Shown here: positions 26,725 through 34,781 of the stretch, piece by piece
Layout: every line of letters starts with the position of its first letter
How positions within the stretch are numbered: the first letter of the stretch is position 1
Source of the DNA: Rudaea sp.
Lineage (GTDB): Bacteria > Pseudomonadota > Gammaproteobacteria > Xanthomonadales > Rhodanobacteraceae
Assembly: GCA_031291055.1 (NCBI GenBank)
Contig: JARLJU010000264.1
Coordinates: 51,347 to 115,346 of the forward strand
Length of the DNA: 64,000 nt
Reading direction: 5' to 3'
The notes under the pieces: model-generated
Told to the model about the DNA's origin: nothing
Seen by the model: the letters and a program-made list of their open reading frames with translations, nothing else
Database searches by the model: none
Position numbers and translations under genes: made by a program

Positions 26725-28163
26725 GCGCGATCGCCGATCCGCGGCAGGCGCGCACCTTCCGTTTCATCAGTTGCGACTACGATGCGACGAGTGGCGAAGC
26801 GAGTCTGCGCTATGCGTTCGACGATGGCCCCGAACTTGTCGAGCGCATCGGCTTTCCGGATGCACCGCCGCTGCCTGCCGAACGGCACGCAGCCTTCGCC
26901 GCCGCGTTGCGTTTGCTGCATCTGATTGCGGGCGTGAGCTATTACAAGGCGGGCGTGCCCAGCGAGATCCTGGTCGAAGGCTACGCGCTGGATACGACGA
27001 CGGCACAGTTCATGGATCAGGTTTATTTCCATGGGCTGGCCGAGTTTGCCTACCAGAACAAACTCATCCTCAACAGGAGCATTTTCCTTCTCCCGTCGGC
27101 AGAAGGTGTTCCACGAGAGAGGGCCGATGAGGGTGTGATGCAACCACGACGCACATCCAAGAACGCCCCCCCATCCGGTGGTGCGCGCCACCTTCTCCTC
27201 ATGGACGAAGGGAAGAATCTGAATTTGCCGCGCCGCACCCTTGTCCCCATCGGCGGCGGCAAGGACTCGCTGGTCAGTGTGGAAATATTGAAAAGTGTAC
27301 GCGAGCCGACGACCGCGGTCTGGGTCGGCGATTCGGCCCTGATCGCGGCCTGCGCGCAGCGGACCGGCCTGCCGCTGTTGAATATCAGGCGCACGCTGGC
27401 GCCGGAACTGTTCGAGTACAACCGCAGTGGCGCATGGAATGGACACATTCCCGTCACCGCGATCAATTCGGCGATCCTCGTGTGCGCGGCGATCCTCCAC
27501 GGGTTCGACGCGATCGCATTTTCCAACGAGCGTTCCGCCTCGGAGGCGACGCTGGAATACGATGGCCAGCCGGTCAATCACCAGTGGAGCAAGAGCCTGG
27601 AATTCGAGCGCGGACTGCGCGAGTATACAAAATCGCATATTGCCGCGGAACTGGACTATTTCTCGCTGCTGCGGCCGTGGTCGGAACTGGCAGTGACGCG
27701 CGCATTCGCGTGCCAGACCCGCTACGACGACGTGTTCTCCAGCTGCAACCGCAACTTCCGCATTCGCGGCGAGCGGGCCGCCGATCGCTGGTGCGGCCAG
27801 TGTCCCAAGTGCCATTTCGTGTTCCTGGCCCTGGCGCCGTTCGTGGCCAAGCCGCGCCTGCTCGGCATCTTCGGCCGCAATCTGCTCGACGATGCCGCGC
27901 TGGCGCCGGGTTTCGATGCGCTGATGGAATACCGCAATCACAAGCCGTTCGAATGCGTCGGTGAAGGCCGTGAATCGCGTGCGGCAATGTACACATTGTC
28001 GCAGCGTCCGGAGTGGCGCGAAGACGCGCTGGTGGCACGTTTCGCCGAGGAAGTCCTGCCGCAGCTGGATGCGGCGCACCTCGCCCTGACGCCGTTGTTG
28101 CAGCCGTCGCCCGAGCACTTCCTGCCGGCGCGGTTGCGAGGCTTGCTCGATGCGTCTGGCTGA
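26721..28163 (+). CDS. murL: UDP-MurNAc-L-Ala-L-Glu epimerase
   Basis: This 480-residue protein matches MurL, which converts UDP-MurNAc-L-Ala-L-Glu to the D-Glu form in an ATP-dependent reaction described in Xanthomonas. The nucleotide-binding motif PIGGGKDS is at 176-183 and resembles PP-loop ATPases. The C-terminal half has FSNERSASEATLEYDGQPVNHQWSKS-type sequence and a CGQCPKCHF cysteine cluster. With murD2 next to it, it replaces glutamate racemase plus MurD. It starts at GTG overlapping the lysAC stop and overlaps murD2 by 14 bases. Residues about 121-166 are low complexity, read through a palindromic DNA element, and have no look of MurL sequence. Confidence 0.88.
   Translation: MSAIADPRQARTFRFISCDYDATSGEASLRYAFDDGPELVERIGFPDAPPLPAERHAAFAAALRLLHLIAGVSYYKAGVPSEILVEGYALDTTTAQFMDQVYFHGLAEFAYQNKLILNRSIFLLPSAEGVPRERADEGVMQPRRTSKNAPPSGGARHLLLMDEGKNLNLPRRTLVPIGGGKDSLVSVEILKSVREPTTAVWVGDSALIAACAQRTGLPLLNIRRTLAPELFEYNRSGAWNGHIPVTAINSAILVCAAILHGFDAIAFSNERSASEATLEYDGQPVNHQWSKSLEFERGLREYTKSHIAAELDYFSLLRPWSELAVTRAFACQTRYDDVFSSCNRNFRIRGERAADRWCGQCPKCHFVFLALAPFVAKPRLLGIFGRNLLDDAALAPGFDALMEYRNHKPFECVGEGRESRAAMYTLSQRPEWREDALVARFAEEVLPQLDAAHLALTPLLQPSPEHFLPARLRGLLDASG
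27081..27218. repeat. Palindromic repeat element inserted in frame within murL
   Basis: This 138-base stretch begins ATTTTCCTTCTCCCGTC..AGAAGGTG. On the opposite strand its far end reads ATTCTTCCCTTCGTC..AGAAGGTG, so the ends are imperfect inverted repeats of about 30 bases. Each end holds its own small stem (CCTTCT/AGAAGG), and the interior repeats CCGATGAGGG-like motifs. It is exactly 46 codons long with no stop in the murL frame. The seven-C run at about 27166-27172 is inside it. Elements of similar look are common between genes in Xanthomonadales. That this one is an insertion is inferred. Confidence 0.6.
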
Positions 28164-29523
28164 GCTTGCCAAAAAGCGCGTCGCAGTGTGGGGGTATGGT
28201 CGCGAGGGTCGCGCCGCATCGGCCGTGTTGCGCCAGCGCTTTCCGCGCCAGGCACTGACGGTGTTCTGCAGTCAGGACGAAGCGATCGCCGCGGCAGCCG
28301 GTCCACAACAGGAATTTTTGCATCTGGTGGCGACGCCACCCGATGCCCTGGCGCTGTCGCACTTCGACGTCGTGGTCAAATCGCCGGGTATCAGCGCGTA
28401 CAAATCGCCGGTGCCTGAAGCCGAGGCCGCCGGCGTGCGCTTCACGTCGGGCAGCGCACTGTGGTTCGCCGAACATGCCGGTGCGCGCACGATCTGCGTG
28501 ACCGGAACCAAGGGCAAAAGCACCGTGTCGGCGCTCATTGCCCACTTGTTGCGCAATAGCGGCAAATGCGTTGCGCTGGCCGGCAACATCGGTCTGCCCT
28601 TGCTCGAATTGCTCGATCCCACGCCCGTGCCGGACTGGTGGGTGATCGAGCTGTCGAGTTTCCAGTCGCGCGATTTTGCCGGCACGCCGACGGTGGCCGT
28701 CATCAACAATCTCTACGAGGAGCATCTGGACTGGCACGGCACGCGCGAGCGCTACGTCAGTGACAAGCTCGCCATCGCGGCCAAGGCGCGGCAGCTCGTG
28801 ATCGGCGCGCAGCCGGAACTGCTTGCGCTCACGGCGGCGCATCCGCGGCGCAAGGTGTTCGGCAACGCGGACGGCTGGCATGTGCGCGACCTCGCGATTT
28901 TCCGCGCTGCGGAACGCATCCTGCCGCTTGCGGCCTTGCCTTTGCCAGGCATGCATAACGCACTCAATGCCTGCGCGGCGTTCGGCGCGATCGAGGCGGC
29001 CGGCGAGGATGCGCACGCGATGGCGCAGTACGTTGCCACGTTCAAGCCACTCCCGCATCGCCTGCAGACCCTGGGTGAACGCGGTGGTATCGATTACATC
29101 AACGACAGCATCGCGACCACGCCGTACGCCACGGTCGAGGCCCTGCGCAGCCTGGCTGGGCGGGCTGTCACCGTGTTGGTCGGCGGCTTCGATCGCGGCG
29201 TGGACTGGAGCATCTTCGTGGACGCGGTATCGAAGCAAGCTCCGCACGCAATCGTCACGATGGGTGCAAATGGCGCCGCCATCGCAGCGGCGCTGCGCCG
29301 CACCGATGCGCCGCGATTCGCGCTGGCTTCGGCGCAATCCCTGCACGACGCCCTCGCGCGCGCGCGCGCGCTCACGCCAGCGGGCGGGACGATCCTGCTA
29401 TCGCCGGGTGCGCCCAGCTTCGACCAGTTTCGCGACTACGCCGAGCGCGGCCGCGAGTTCGCACGGCTTGCCGGATTCGATCCGGCGCAGATCGCGCAGA
29501 TAGAAGGTCTGGGAATCGCATGA
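28150..29523 (+). CDS. murD2: UDP-MurNAc-L-alanine--L-glutamate ligase
   Basis: This 457-residue Mur ligase matches MurD2, which adds L-glutamate (not D-glutamate) to UDP-MurNAc-L-alanine. Its product is then epimerised by MurL. The N-terminal nucleotide-sugar domain (VWGYGREGRAASAVLRQ) is followed by the ATP-binding loop GTKGKST at 119-125. The central domain has ELSSFQSRDF and NNLYEEHLDWHG, and the C-terminal domain has YINDSIATTP and LLSPGAPSFDQF. Calling it MurD2 rather than MurD rests on the adjacent murL and on Xanthomonadales context. The ATG lies 14 bases inside murL, and its stop overlaps the cytochrome b gene start. Confidence 0.9.
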   Translation: MRLAELAKKRVAVWGYGREGRAASAVLRQRFPRQALTVFCSQDEAIAAAAGPQQEFLHLVATPPDALALSHFDVVVKSPGISAYKSPVPEAEAAGVRFTSGSALWFAEHAGARTICVTGTKGKSTVSALIAHLLRNSGKCVALAGNIGLPLLELLDPTPVPDWWVIELSSFQSRDFAGTPTVAVINNLYEEHLDWHGTRERYVSDKLAIAAKARQLVIGAQPELLALTAAHPRRKVFGNADGWHVRDLAIFRAAERILPLAALPLPGMHNALNACAAFGAIEAAGEDAHAMAQYVATFKPLPHRLQTLGERGGIDYINDSIATTPYATVEALRSLAGRAVTVLVGGFDRGVDWSIFVDAVSKQAPHAIVTMGANGAAIAAALRRTDAPRFALASAQSLHDALARARALTPAGGTILLSPGAPSFDQFRDYAERGREFARLAGFDPAQIAQIEGLGIA

Positions 29524-30197
29524 ACGCGTCCACCGACGGTACGCCCTCCGTTCGCGTCTGGGACTTGCCGACGCGGTTGTTTCACTGGGCGCTGGCCGTG
29601 CTGATTGCGCTGCAGTATGCGACGGGCGAGTTCGGTCTGCTCGACATGGACTGGCACTACCGGTTCGGCTACGCGATTCTGGCCTTGGTCGCGTTTCGCA
29701 TACTGTGGGGGTTCGCGGGTTCGCAGACCAGCCGGTTTGCGGATTTCCTGCGCGGGCCAGCCGTGGTGCTGCGGCACATGCGTGCGTATTTTTACAAAAA
29801 TCCACAAAGTTATGTCGGACACAATCCGCCCGGCGGCTGGTCGGTGCTGGCGATGCTGGCCTGCGTGCTGGTGCAGGCACTCAGCGGTCTGTTCGCCAGC
29901 GACGAGATCACCGAGCAGGGTCCGTTCGCGGACCGGGTCGGCGAAAAGACCATGCGCCTGCTGACCCGGGTACACGACTGGAATCAGAATGTACTGCTCG
30001 CCCTGATCGCCCTCCACGTGGTCGCCGTGCTGCTGCATCTGCTGCTCAAGCACGACAACCTGATTCTGCCGATGCTCAGCGGGCGCAAGCCGCTGGCGGG
30101 TGCGCCGGCGTTGCGTTTCGTCAGTGGCTGGCGCGCCTTGCTGCTGCTGGGAGTCTGTGCCGCTGCCGTGGTGGCGCTGGCCTGGTACGCGGGCTGA
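29520..30197 (+). CDS. Cytochrome b561-type membrane protein
   Basis: This 225-residue inner-membrane diheme cytochrome b begins VRVWDLPTRLFHWALAVLIALQYATG, the classic first helix with a heme-ligating histidine. Four to five helices follow; further histidines lie at WHYRFGYAI, TRVHDWNQNVLLALIALHVVAVLLH and LLKHDN. Such proteins pass electrons from the quinone pool to periplasmic cytochromes such as cytochrome c', whose gene lies just beyond on the opposite strand. Its ATG overlaps the murD2 stop (ATGA), making it the last gene of the lysAC-murL-murD2 operon, an unexpected position for a redox protein. Confidence 0.92.
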   Translation: MNASTDGTPSVRVWDLPTRLFHWALAVLIALQYATGEFGLLDMDWHYRFGYAILALVAFRILWGFAGSQTSRFADFLRGPAVVLRHMRAYFYKNPQSYVGHNPPGGWSVLAMLACVLVQALSGLFASDEITEQGPFADRVGEKTMRLLTRVHDWNQNVLLALIALHVVAVLLHLLLKHDNLILPMLSGRKPLAGAPALRFVSGWRALLLLGVCAAAVVALAWYAG

Positions 30198-30203
30198 TTC
30201 GGC

Positions 30204-30662
30204 TCATTCCGCGCGATACTTGTCGTGGCACGCCTTGCACGTGGCCGCGGTCTTCTTGAACTGCTCCTTCATCCTTGCTTCGTCGCCGCTCCTGGCTGCC
30301 TCGTCAAGCGCTTTCGACGCATCGATGAAATCGTCGAGCCTGGTCTGGAAATCGTCGAAATGGGTCCAGATTTCCGCTTTCGCATCCGTCTCGGCGCCCT
30401 TGTCCGAGCCTTTTTCGAATCCTTCCAGCACCTGCGGCCCGAGGAATTCAATGCGTTGCGTGTGCAGTGCGAATTCGTTTGCATCGAAGGCAACCTTGCC
30501 CTTGACCATGGCGCCGAGCGGGGCGAAATTCCAGCCGATCATGTCCATCACGCTCTGCCGGTAATGGATCACGCTCTCGGGCTTCTTCTGTGCGACTGCT
30601 GCGGCTGCGCAGCAGACGACGGCCAGGGCGGCGATCAGACGCGCTTTTTGCACCTTTTTCAT
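30204..30662 (-). CDS. Cytochrome c' / c556 family protein
   Basis: This 152-residue protein has a signal peptide (ending AAAVAQ) and the four-helix-bundle cytochrome c' fold. The heme site CKACH is near the C-terminus (C142-H146). VIHYRQSVMDMIGWNFAPLGAM near the N-terminus carries the methionine that serves as sixth ligand in c556-type members. These periplasmic proteins move electrons or bind NO. The stop codon faces that of the cytochrome b561-type gene six bases away; that pair often works together, although here the two are on opposite strands. Confidence 0.93.
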   Translation of the reverse strand: MKKVQKARLIAALAVVCCAAAAVAQKKPESVIHYRQSVMDMIGWNFAPLGAMVKGKVAFDANEFALHTQRIEFLGPQVLEGFEKGSDKGAETDAKAEIWTHFDDFQTRLDDFIDASKALDEAARSGDEARMKEQFKKTAATCKACHDKYRAE

Positions 30663-30795
30663 GACAGCCTCCAGCCTTGCAGGGTCGCGCTGCGACAAGT
30701 TTAGCAGGCAGGCGCTCAGCGTGCTTCGGCGCGTCCAGGCACGCATGGGCCGGTCCGGGCGGCGTATCATTCCAATCCCCTGCAGGAGAATCTCG

Positions 30796-31587
30796 ATGAA
30801 AGCGAAGCTCGCACTAGGCTTGTGTTTTTTCCTTGGCGTCGGTGCCGCACATGCGGCCATGGTCAGCAAGAACCTCGACTACGAAGTGGGCGGCAAGCCC
30901 ATGCAGAGTGTACTTGTATACGACGACGCAGTGAAAACGCTGCGGCCCGGCGTGGTGATGACCCCGGACTGGATGGGCATGAACCCGGATCAGGTCGCAC
31001 TGGCCAAGCAGATCGCCGGCAAGGACTATGTGATCCTGGTCGCCGACGTGTATGGCACGGCAGTGCGGCCGAAGAATGCAGATGAAGCCGGCGCGGCGGC
31101 GAAATCGATGTATGCGAATCGCGCCGATCTGCGCGCGCGCATCGGCGCCGCGCTCGCCCAGCTCAAGGCACAGGCGGGCAAGGCGCCTCTCGATGGCAAG
31201 CACTGGGGTGCCATAGGCTTCTGCTTCGGCGGCGCGACCACGCTGGATCTGGCGCGCACCGGCGCGGACGTGCAGGGCGTGGTTTCGTTCCATGGCAATC
31301 TCGCCACGGATGACCCGGCGCTGGCGAAGAACATCAAGGCCAAGGTGCTGGCGATGAACGGCGGCGACGACAAATTCGTGCCGGAAGAACAGATCGTCGC
31401 GTTCCAGAAGGAAATGCGCGACGCCAACGTCGACTGGCAGTTCCTCAGCTTCGGCGGCGCCGTGCACTGTTTCGCGATCCCCGCCGCAAAAGGTGACGTG
31501 CCGGGCTGCAAGTACGATCCACCGGTGGCCAAACGCGCCTTCGCGCAGATGCACGCCTTCTTCAACGAGGTGTTTGCGCCGAACTGA
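30796..31587 (+). CDS. Secreted dienelactone hydrolase family protein
   Basis: This 263-residue alpha/beta hydrolase has a signal peptide (about residues 1-20). The catalytic triad of the dienelactone hydrolase family is visible: nucleophile C143 in GFCFGG, D192 in NGGDDKFV and H224 in GAVHCFA. The segment VVMTPDWMGMNPDQVALAKQIA matches the family's N-terminal strands. Exported homologues are widespread and probably hydrolyse esters or lactones; a role in chlorocatechol degradation is unlikely without neighbouring genes. AGGAG eight bases before the ATG at 30796 supports the start. Confidence 0.92.
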   Translation: MKAKLALGLCFFLGVGAAHAAMVSKNLDYEVGGKPMQSVLVYDDAVKTLRPGVVMTPDWMGMNPDQVALAKQIAGKDYVILVADVYGTAVRPKNADEAGAAAKSMYANRADLRARIGAALAQLKAQAGKAPLDGKHWGAIGFCFGGATTLDLARTGADVQGVVSFHGNLATDDPALAKNIKAKVLAMNGGDDKFVPEEQIVAFQKEMRDANVDWQFLSFGGAVHCFAIPAAKGDVPGCKYDPPVAKRAFAQMHAFFNEVFAPN

Positions 31588-31593
31588 AAACGA

Positions 31594-32115
31594 CTACGGC
31601 GCTCGCAGCAGATCGATCGCGGTCACCTGCCGCACCCAGCGTGCCCGGCGTTTCTCGCCCGGCACGACCAGCCGGAACGGACCATCCTTGGCGTCGAGTG
31701 GCGCGCCGTCGCAGCGGTTCGTGACGATGGCGACATCGTCGCGGAATCCCGGGTCAAGCTCCGCCAGCGCGAATACGGCGTGATAGCCATCGGCTGCGCT
31801 GATCCGCACGTACAGCTCCAGATTCCTGCCGCGCAGTTTGTCGCCGCCCGGTGCGCCAGCGCCGGTCAGGACGTCGATCAGGGTCGGGCCTTCGCAGGCG
31901 ACGGTTTTGCCGTGCGCCTCGGCGTGTATCTGGTGTTGCGGCAGCTTGGCGAGAGCCGCAGCGTCCAGCTGCTGCGGCGCGGCGCCTTCGACGCCAACGC
32001 TGATGCTGGCGGTGGCAAGTGGCGCTTCGGCAGCAGGGCAACTGGACAGGGATGCCGCCAATGCGGCCAGCGCACAGAACAGGTAGCCGGTTCGCAACAG
32101 TGAGTAGACGGTCAT
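31594..32115 (-). CDS. SUOX-fold (oxidoreductase molybdopterin-binding-like) secreted protein
   Basis: This 173-residue protein has a signal sequence ending in a possible lipobox (LSSC) and a single domain of the sulfite-oxidase fold: LDAAALAKLPQHQIHAEA, TLIDVLTGAGAPGGDKLRGR, ISAADGYHAVFALAELDPGF and the C-terminal VPGEKRRARWVRQVTAIDL. Larger SUOX enzymes bind molybdopterin through a conserved cysteine; this small version lacks the cofactor-binding half, so it may bind a ligand without molybdenum. It is convergent with the dienelactone hydrolase gene and downstream of ispB. The ATG at 32115 fits the signal peptide. Confidence 0.8.
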   Translation of the reverse strand: MTVYSLLRTGYLFCALAALAASLSSCPAAEAPLATASISVGVEGAAPQQLDAAALAKLPQHQIHAEAHGKTVACEGPTLIDVLTGAGAPGGDKLRGRNLELYVRISAADGYHAVFALAELDPGFRDDVAIVTNRCDGAPLDAKDGPFRLVVPGEKRRARWVRQVTAIDLLRAP

Positions 32116-32125
32116 GGGGAAGGCC

Positions 32126-33145
32126 TCAGTGATCACGTTGCAGCGCATACCCGGCGAGCGCGGCCAGGGCATCGCGTGCGGCGGATTGCGGCAAAGTGGA
32201 CAATGCCGCTTTTGCCTCATCCGCATAGTGCTGCGCCTTGTGTCGCGCGCGCTCCAAAGCGCCGGAATCGCGGATTGCGGCGACGATATTGTCGAGCGAA
32301 TCCAGGCCGCCGGTTTCGATCGCCCGTTTGAGGCTCGCAGCCTGCGCCGGCGCGGCGCGTTCGATCGCGTAGATCAGGGGCAGGGTGGCCTTGCCTTCGG
32401 CCAGGTCGTCGCCGATGTTCTTGCCCAGCGTGCCGGCATCGGAGACATAGTCGAGCACGTCGTCGGCGATCTGGAACGCGAAGCCCAGATTCATGCCGTA
32501 GCGCGCGAGTGCTTCCTCCTGTGCGGCCGGCACGCCGGCGACGAGGCCGCCCAGGCGCGTGGCTGCGGCAAACAGAACGGCGGTCTTGCGCTCGATCACG
32601 CGCAGGTACGCGGCCTCGTCGGTATCCGGATTGTGGATGTTCAGCAATTGCAGCACTTCGCCTTCGGAAATCTGGTTGGTGGTGTCGGCCAGGATGCGCA
32701 TCACGCGCATGTCGTCGGCCTCGACCATCATCTGGAACGAGCGCGAGTAGAGGAAATCGCCGACCAGCACGCTGGCCGCATTGCCCCACAGCGCGTTCGC
32801 GGTCTTGCGGCCGCGGCGCAGATCGGATTCGTCGACGACATCGTCGTGCAGCAGGGTCGCGGTGTGGATGAACTCGACCACGGCCGCGAGCCTGACGTGA
32901 TGGGCAACGCCATGCCCGCGGCCGGAATAGCCCGCCGCCTGCGCGGCCAGCAGCACCAGCATCGGCCGCAGGCGCTTGCCGCCGCCGCCGATGATGTGTT
33001 CGGCGATCTGGTTGATCAGCACCACATCCGAAGCCAGGCGCGCGCGGATCAGTGCATCGACCTCGACCATGTCGGCGCGGGCCAGCGCCTGCGCATCGGC
33101 AAAGCGGGCAATGGAGGCTGTCGGTGCGTGCGGAGCAATGGCCAT
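32126..33145 (-). CDS. ispB: Octaprenyl diphosphate synthase (polyprenyl synthetase)
   Basis: This 339-residue trans-prenyltransferase elongates farnesyl diphosphate with isopentenyl units to make the ubiquinone side chain. The first aspartate-rich motif LLHDDVVDESDLRRG (DDVVD 101-105) and the second FQIADDVLDY (DDVLD 228-232) are intact, as are GGKRLRP near residue 55 and the NIHNPDTDEAAYLRVIERKTA segment. The residues before the first motif (EFIHTATLL) are small or medium-sized, consistent with a long-chain product. The eight-carbon-unit length is inferred from family and lineage. It is divergent from ssb. Confidence 0.92.
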   Translation of the reverse strand: MAIAPHAPTASIARFADAQALARADMVEVDALIRARLASDVVLINQIAEHIIGGGGKRLRPMLVLLAAQAAGYSGRGHGVAHHVRLAAVVEFIHTATLLHDDVVDESDLRRGRKTANALWGNAASVLVGDFLYSRSFQMMVEADDMRVMRILADTTNQISEGEVLQLLNIHNPDTDEAAYLRVIERKTAVLFAAATRLGGLVAGVPAAQEEALARYGMNLGFAFQIADDVLDYVSDAGTLGKNIGDDLAEGKATLPLIYAIERAAPAQAASLKRAIETGGLDSLDNIVAAIRDSGALERARHKAQHYADEAKAALSTLPQSAARDALAALAGYALQRDH

Positions 33146-33311
33146 CGGGCAGGGGATTTCCGGCGATTGAGCCGATTATAGCCGCCGTCGCGGGCGCTTC
33201 GCGCATCGACGTTTTCCCACGCCTGCCGGAGTGTCCGGCTGACGCAGCCCATGCAGCTTCGCATGGTATTCTGTCGGCACGTCAACGGCAGCTCAAGACA
33301 GAGGTACGACA

Positions 33312-33788
33312 ATGGCTCGCGGCATCAACAAGGTCATCCTGGTAGGCAACCTCGGCGCCGATCCGGAAACGCGCTACACGCCCAGCGGCACGGCGATCAC
33401 GACGATCCGCATCGCCACCTCCGAGTCGTGGAAGGACAAGCAGACCGGCGAGCAGCAGGACCGCACCGAGTGGCACCGGGTGAAATTCTTCGGCCGCCTG
33501 GCCGAGATCGCCGGCGAGTACCTGAAAAAAGGTGGACAAGTATACGTCGAGGGAAAACTGCGCACCGACGAATACGAAAAGGACGGCGTCAAGCGCTATT
33601 CCACCGACATCATCGCCGACGAAATGCAGATGCTCGGCAGCAAGGGTGGCGAAGGCGGCTCGAGCGGCGGCGGCGAACGCCGCGAACGCGGCCCCGCCCG
33701 CGGCCCGCAATCCGCACCGCCGCGCAGCGCGCCCGCGTCGGCGCCTCCGGTGAACGACAGTTTTGATGACGATGAGATTCCGTTCTAG
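33312..33788 (+). CDS. ssb: Single-stranded DNA-binding protein
   Basis: This 158-residue SSB has the OB-fold at about residues 1-108 ([59 protein letters not shown]). A glycine/proline/arginine-rich linker follows, and the tail is DDDEIPF, the acidic tip that recruits repair and replication proteins. It binds single-stranded DNA as a tetramer during replication and recombination. GAGG precedes the ATG by 8 bases. A terminator follows 38 bases after the stop. Confidence 0.97.
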   Translation: MARGINKVILVGNLGADPETRYTPSGTAITTIRIATSESWKDKQTGEQQDRTEWHRVKFFGRLAEIAGEYLKKGGQVYVEGKLRTDEYEKDGVKRYSTDIIADEMQMLGSKGGEGGSSGGGERRERGPARGPQSAPPRSAPASAPPVNDSFDDDEIPF

Positions 33789-33826
33789 GTCATTAGCTTA
33801 GATCTCTGTACATTTACTCTTAAATT

Positions 33827-33858
33827 GGCAGGGACTTTGGTCGCTGCCATTTTTCTTT
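33827..33858 (+). terminator. Rho-independent terminator of ssb
   Basis: GGCAGGGAC and GTCGCTGCC pair with one mismatch around a four-base loop and are followed by ATTTTTCTTT. Confidence 0.75.
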
Positions 33859-33910
33859 CCGACTCGTCATTGCTGAATTCGATGGAGTCTGACCCCATTG
33901 GTTGTGACCG

Positions 33911-34780
33911 GTGAGGCTAGCGCGCAGGCACTTGGAAACCTATACGTGGCCGCCATCAAATGCAATTGTCGAGGACGCCAACACGATCGATGTCGTCGGT
34001 ACGGTCGCCGGGCCGATCAATACAGGGGTGTCGGTCAACGGCATTCCGGTGCCGGTAGTTCATGGCGTATTTGCCATAGCCGGGCTTCCGCTGGTTGCGG
34101 GGGGCAACGGCTTCACGGCGACCGCCACGACGCTGCTGGGGTTGACCTCGACATCGATTCAAAATCTGACGGCATACAACGTGCAGCCATCGCCGATCTC
34201 CATAAGTACCGCCAGCACCACTGCGGGTTTCGCACCGCTGACGGTACAGTTCAACTATGCCATCGGCACGCTCACGAACAACGCCACGATCACGTCAGTG
34301 ACGATTGATTTGGATGGCGACGGCGTACCGGAATTTACCGGGACATCGTTGTCTGGCGCGCCGGCAAGTTTCACGTATGTGGCGCCGGGAATGTATGCAC
34401 CCACACTCACGGTCGTGGACAGCAACAATAAAACCTACGTCGCAGACACACGCGTGTTCGCGCAGGACCTTGTGCAACAACGTGGAATGCTGTGCGACGT
34501 GTATGGGTATCTGAAGGATCGGTTGAATCAAGCGGATGTGGCGGGAGCTGCCTTAGCGTATCAGCCACTGGTGCAGAGCCAGTATCTATCGCTGTTTACC
34601 GATATTGGCGCCAACATGCCCTCGATTGTGCCGATGCTTGGGGTTATTGCAAACGGCTTCGTCGCACCTGGATACGCAGAGATGACATTAGTGCGGGACA
34701 ACACCGATCAGTCGCGCAGCGGATTTCCCCTGCGGATAACACAGGGAAGTGATGGTGTATGGCGAATTGCGGAGATGTGA
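33911..34780 (+). pseudogene. Fragment of a large Ig/PKD-like surface protein (5'-truncated)
   Basis: The frame of 289 codons starts abruptly at a GTG with no signal peptide. It soon reads IDVVGTVAGPINTGVSVNGI and GNGFTATATTLLGLTSTSI, typical of bacterial Ig-like repeats in long secreted proteins. A PKD-like domain follows at about 100-180 (FAPLTVQFNYAIGT, ITSVTIDLDGDGVPEF, APTLTVVDSNNKTYVAD), then a C-terminal segment, VYGYLKDRLNQADVAGAALAYQ, ending PLRITQGSDGVWRIAEM. It looks like the 3' end of an RHS- or adhesin-sized protein cut off on its left by the sequence after ssb, which carries a GGAGTCTGACCCC motif. It may still be translated, as a tight gene series follows. Confidence 0.5.
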
Positions 34781-34781
34781 T

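Noticed and set aside
27166..27172. Phase-variable poly-C tract in murL
   Set aside because: Seven C residues inside the repeat element could slip, but the tract is short and murL function is probably essential here, so switching is unlikely.
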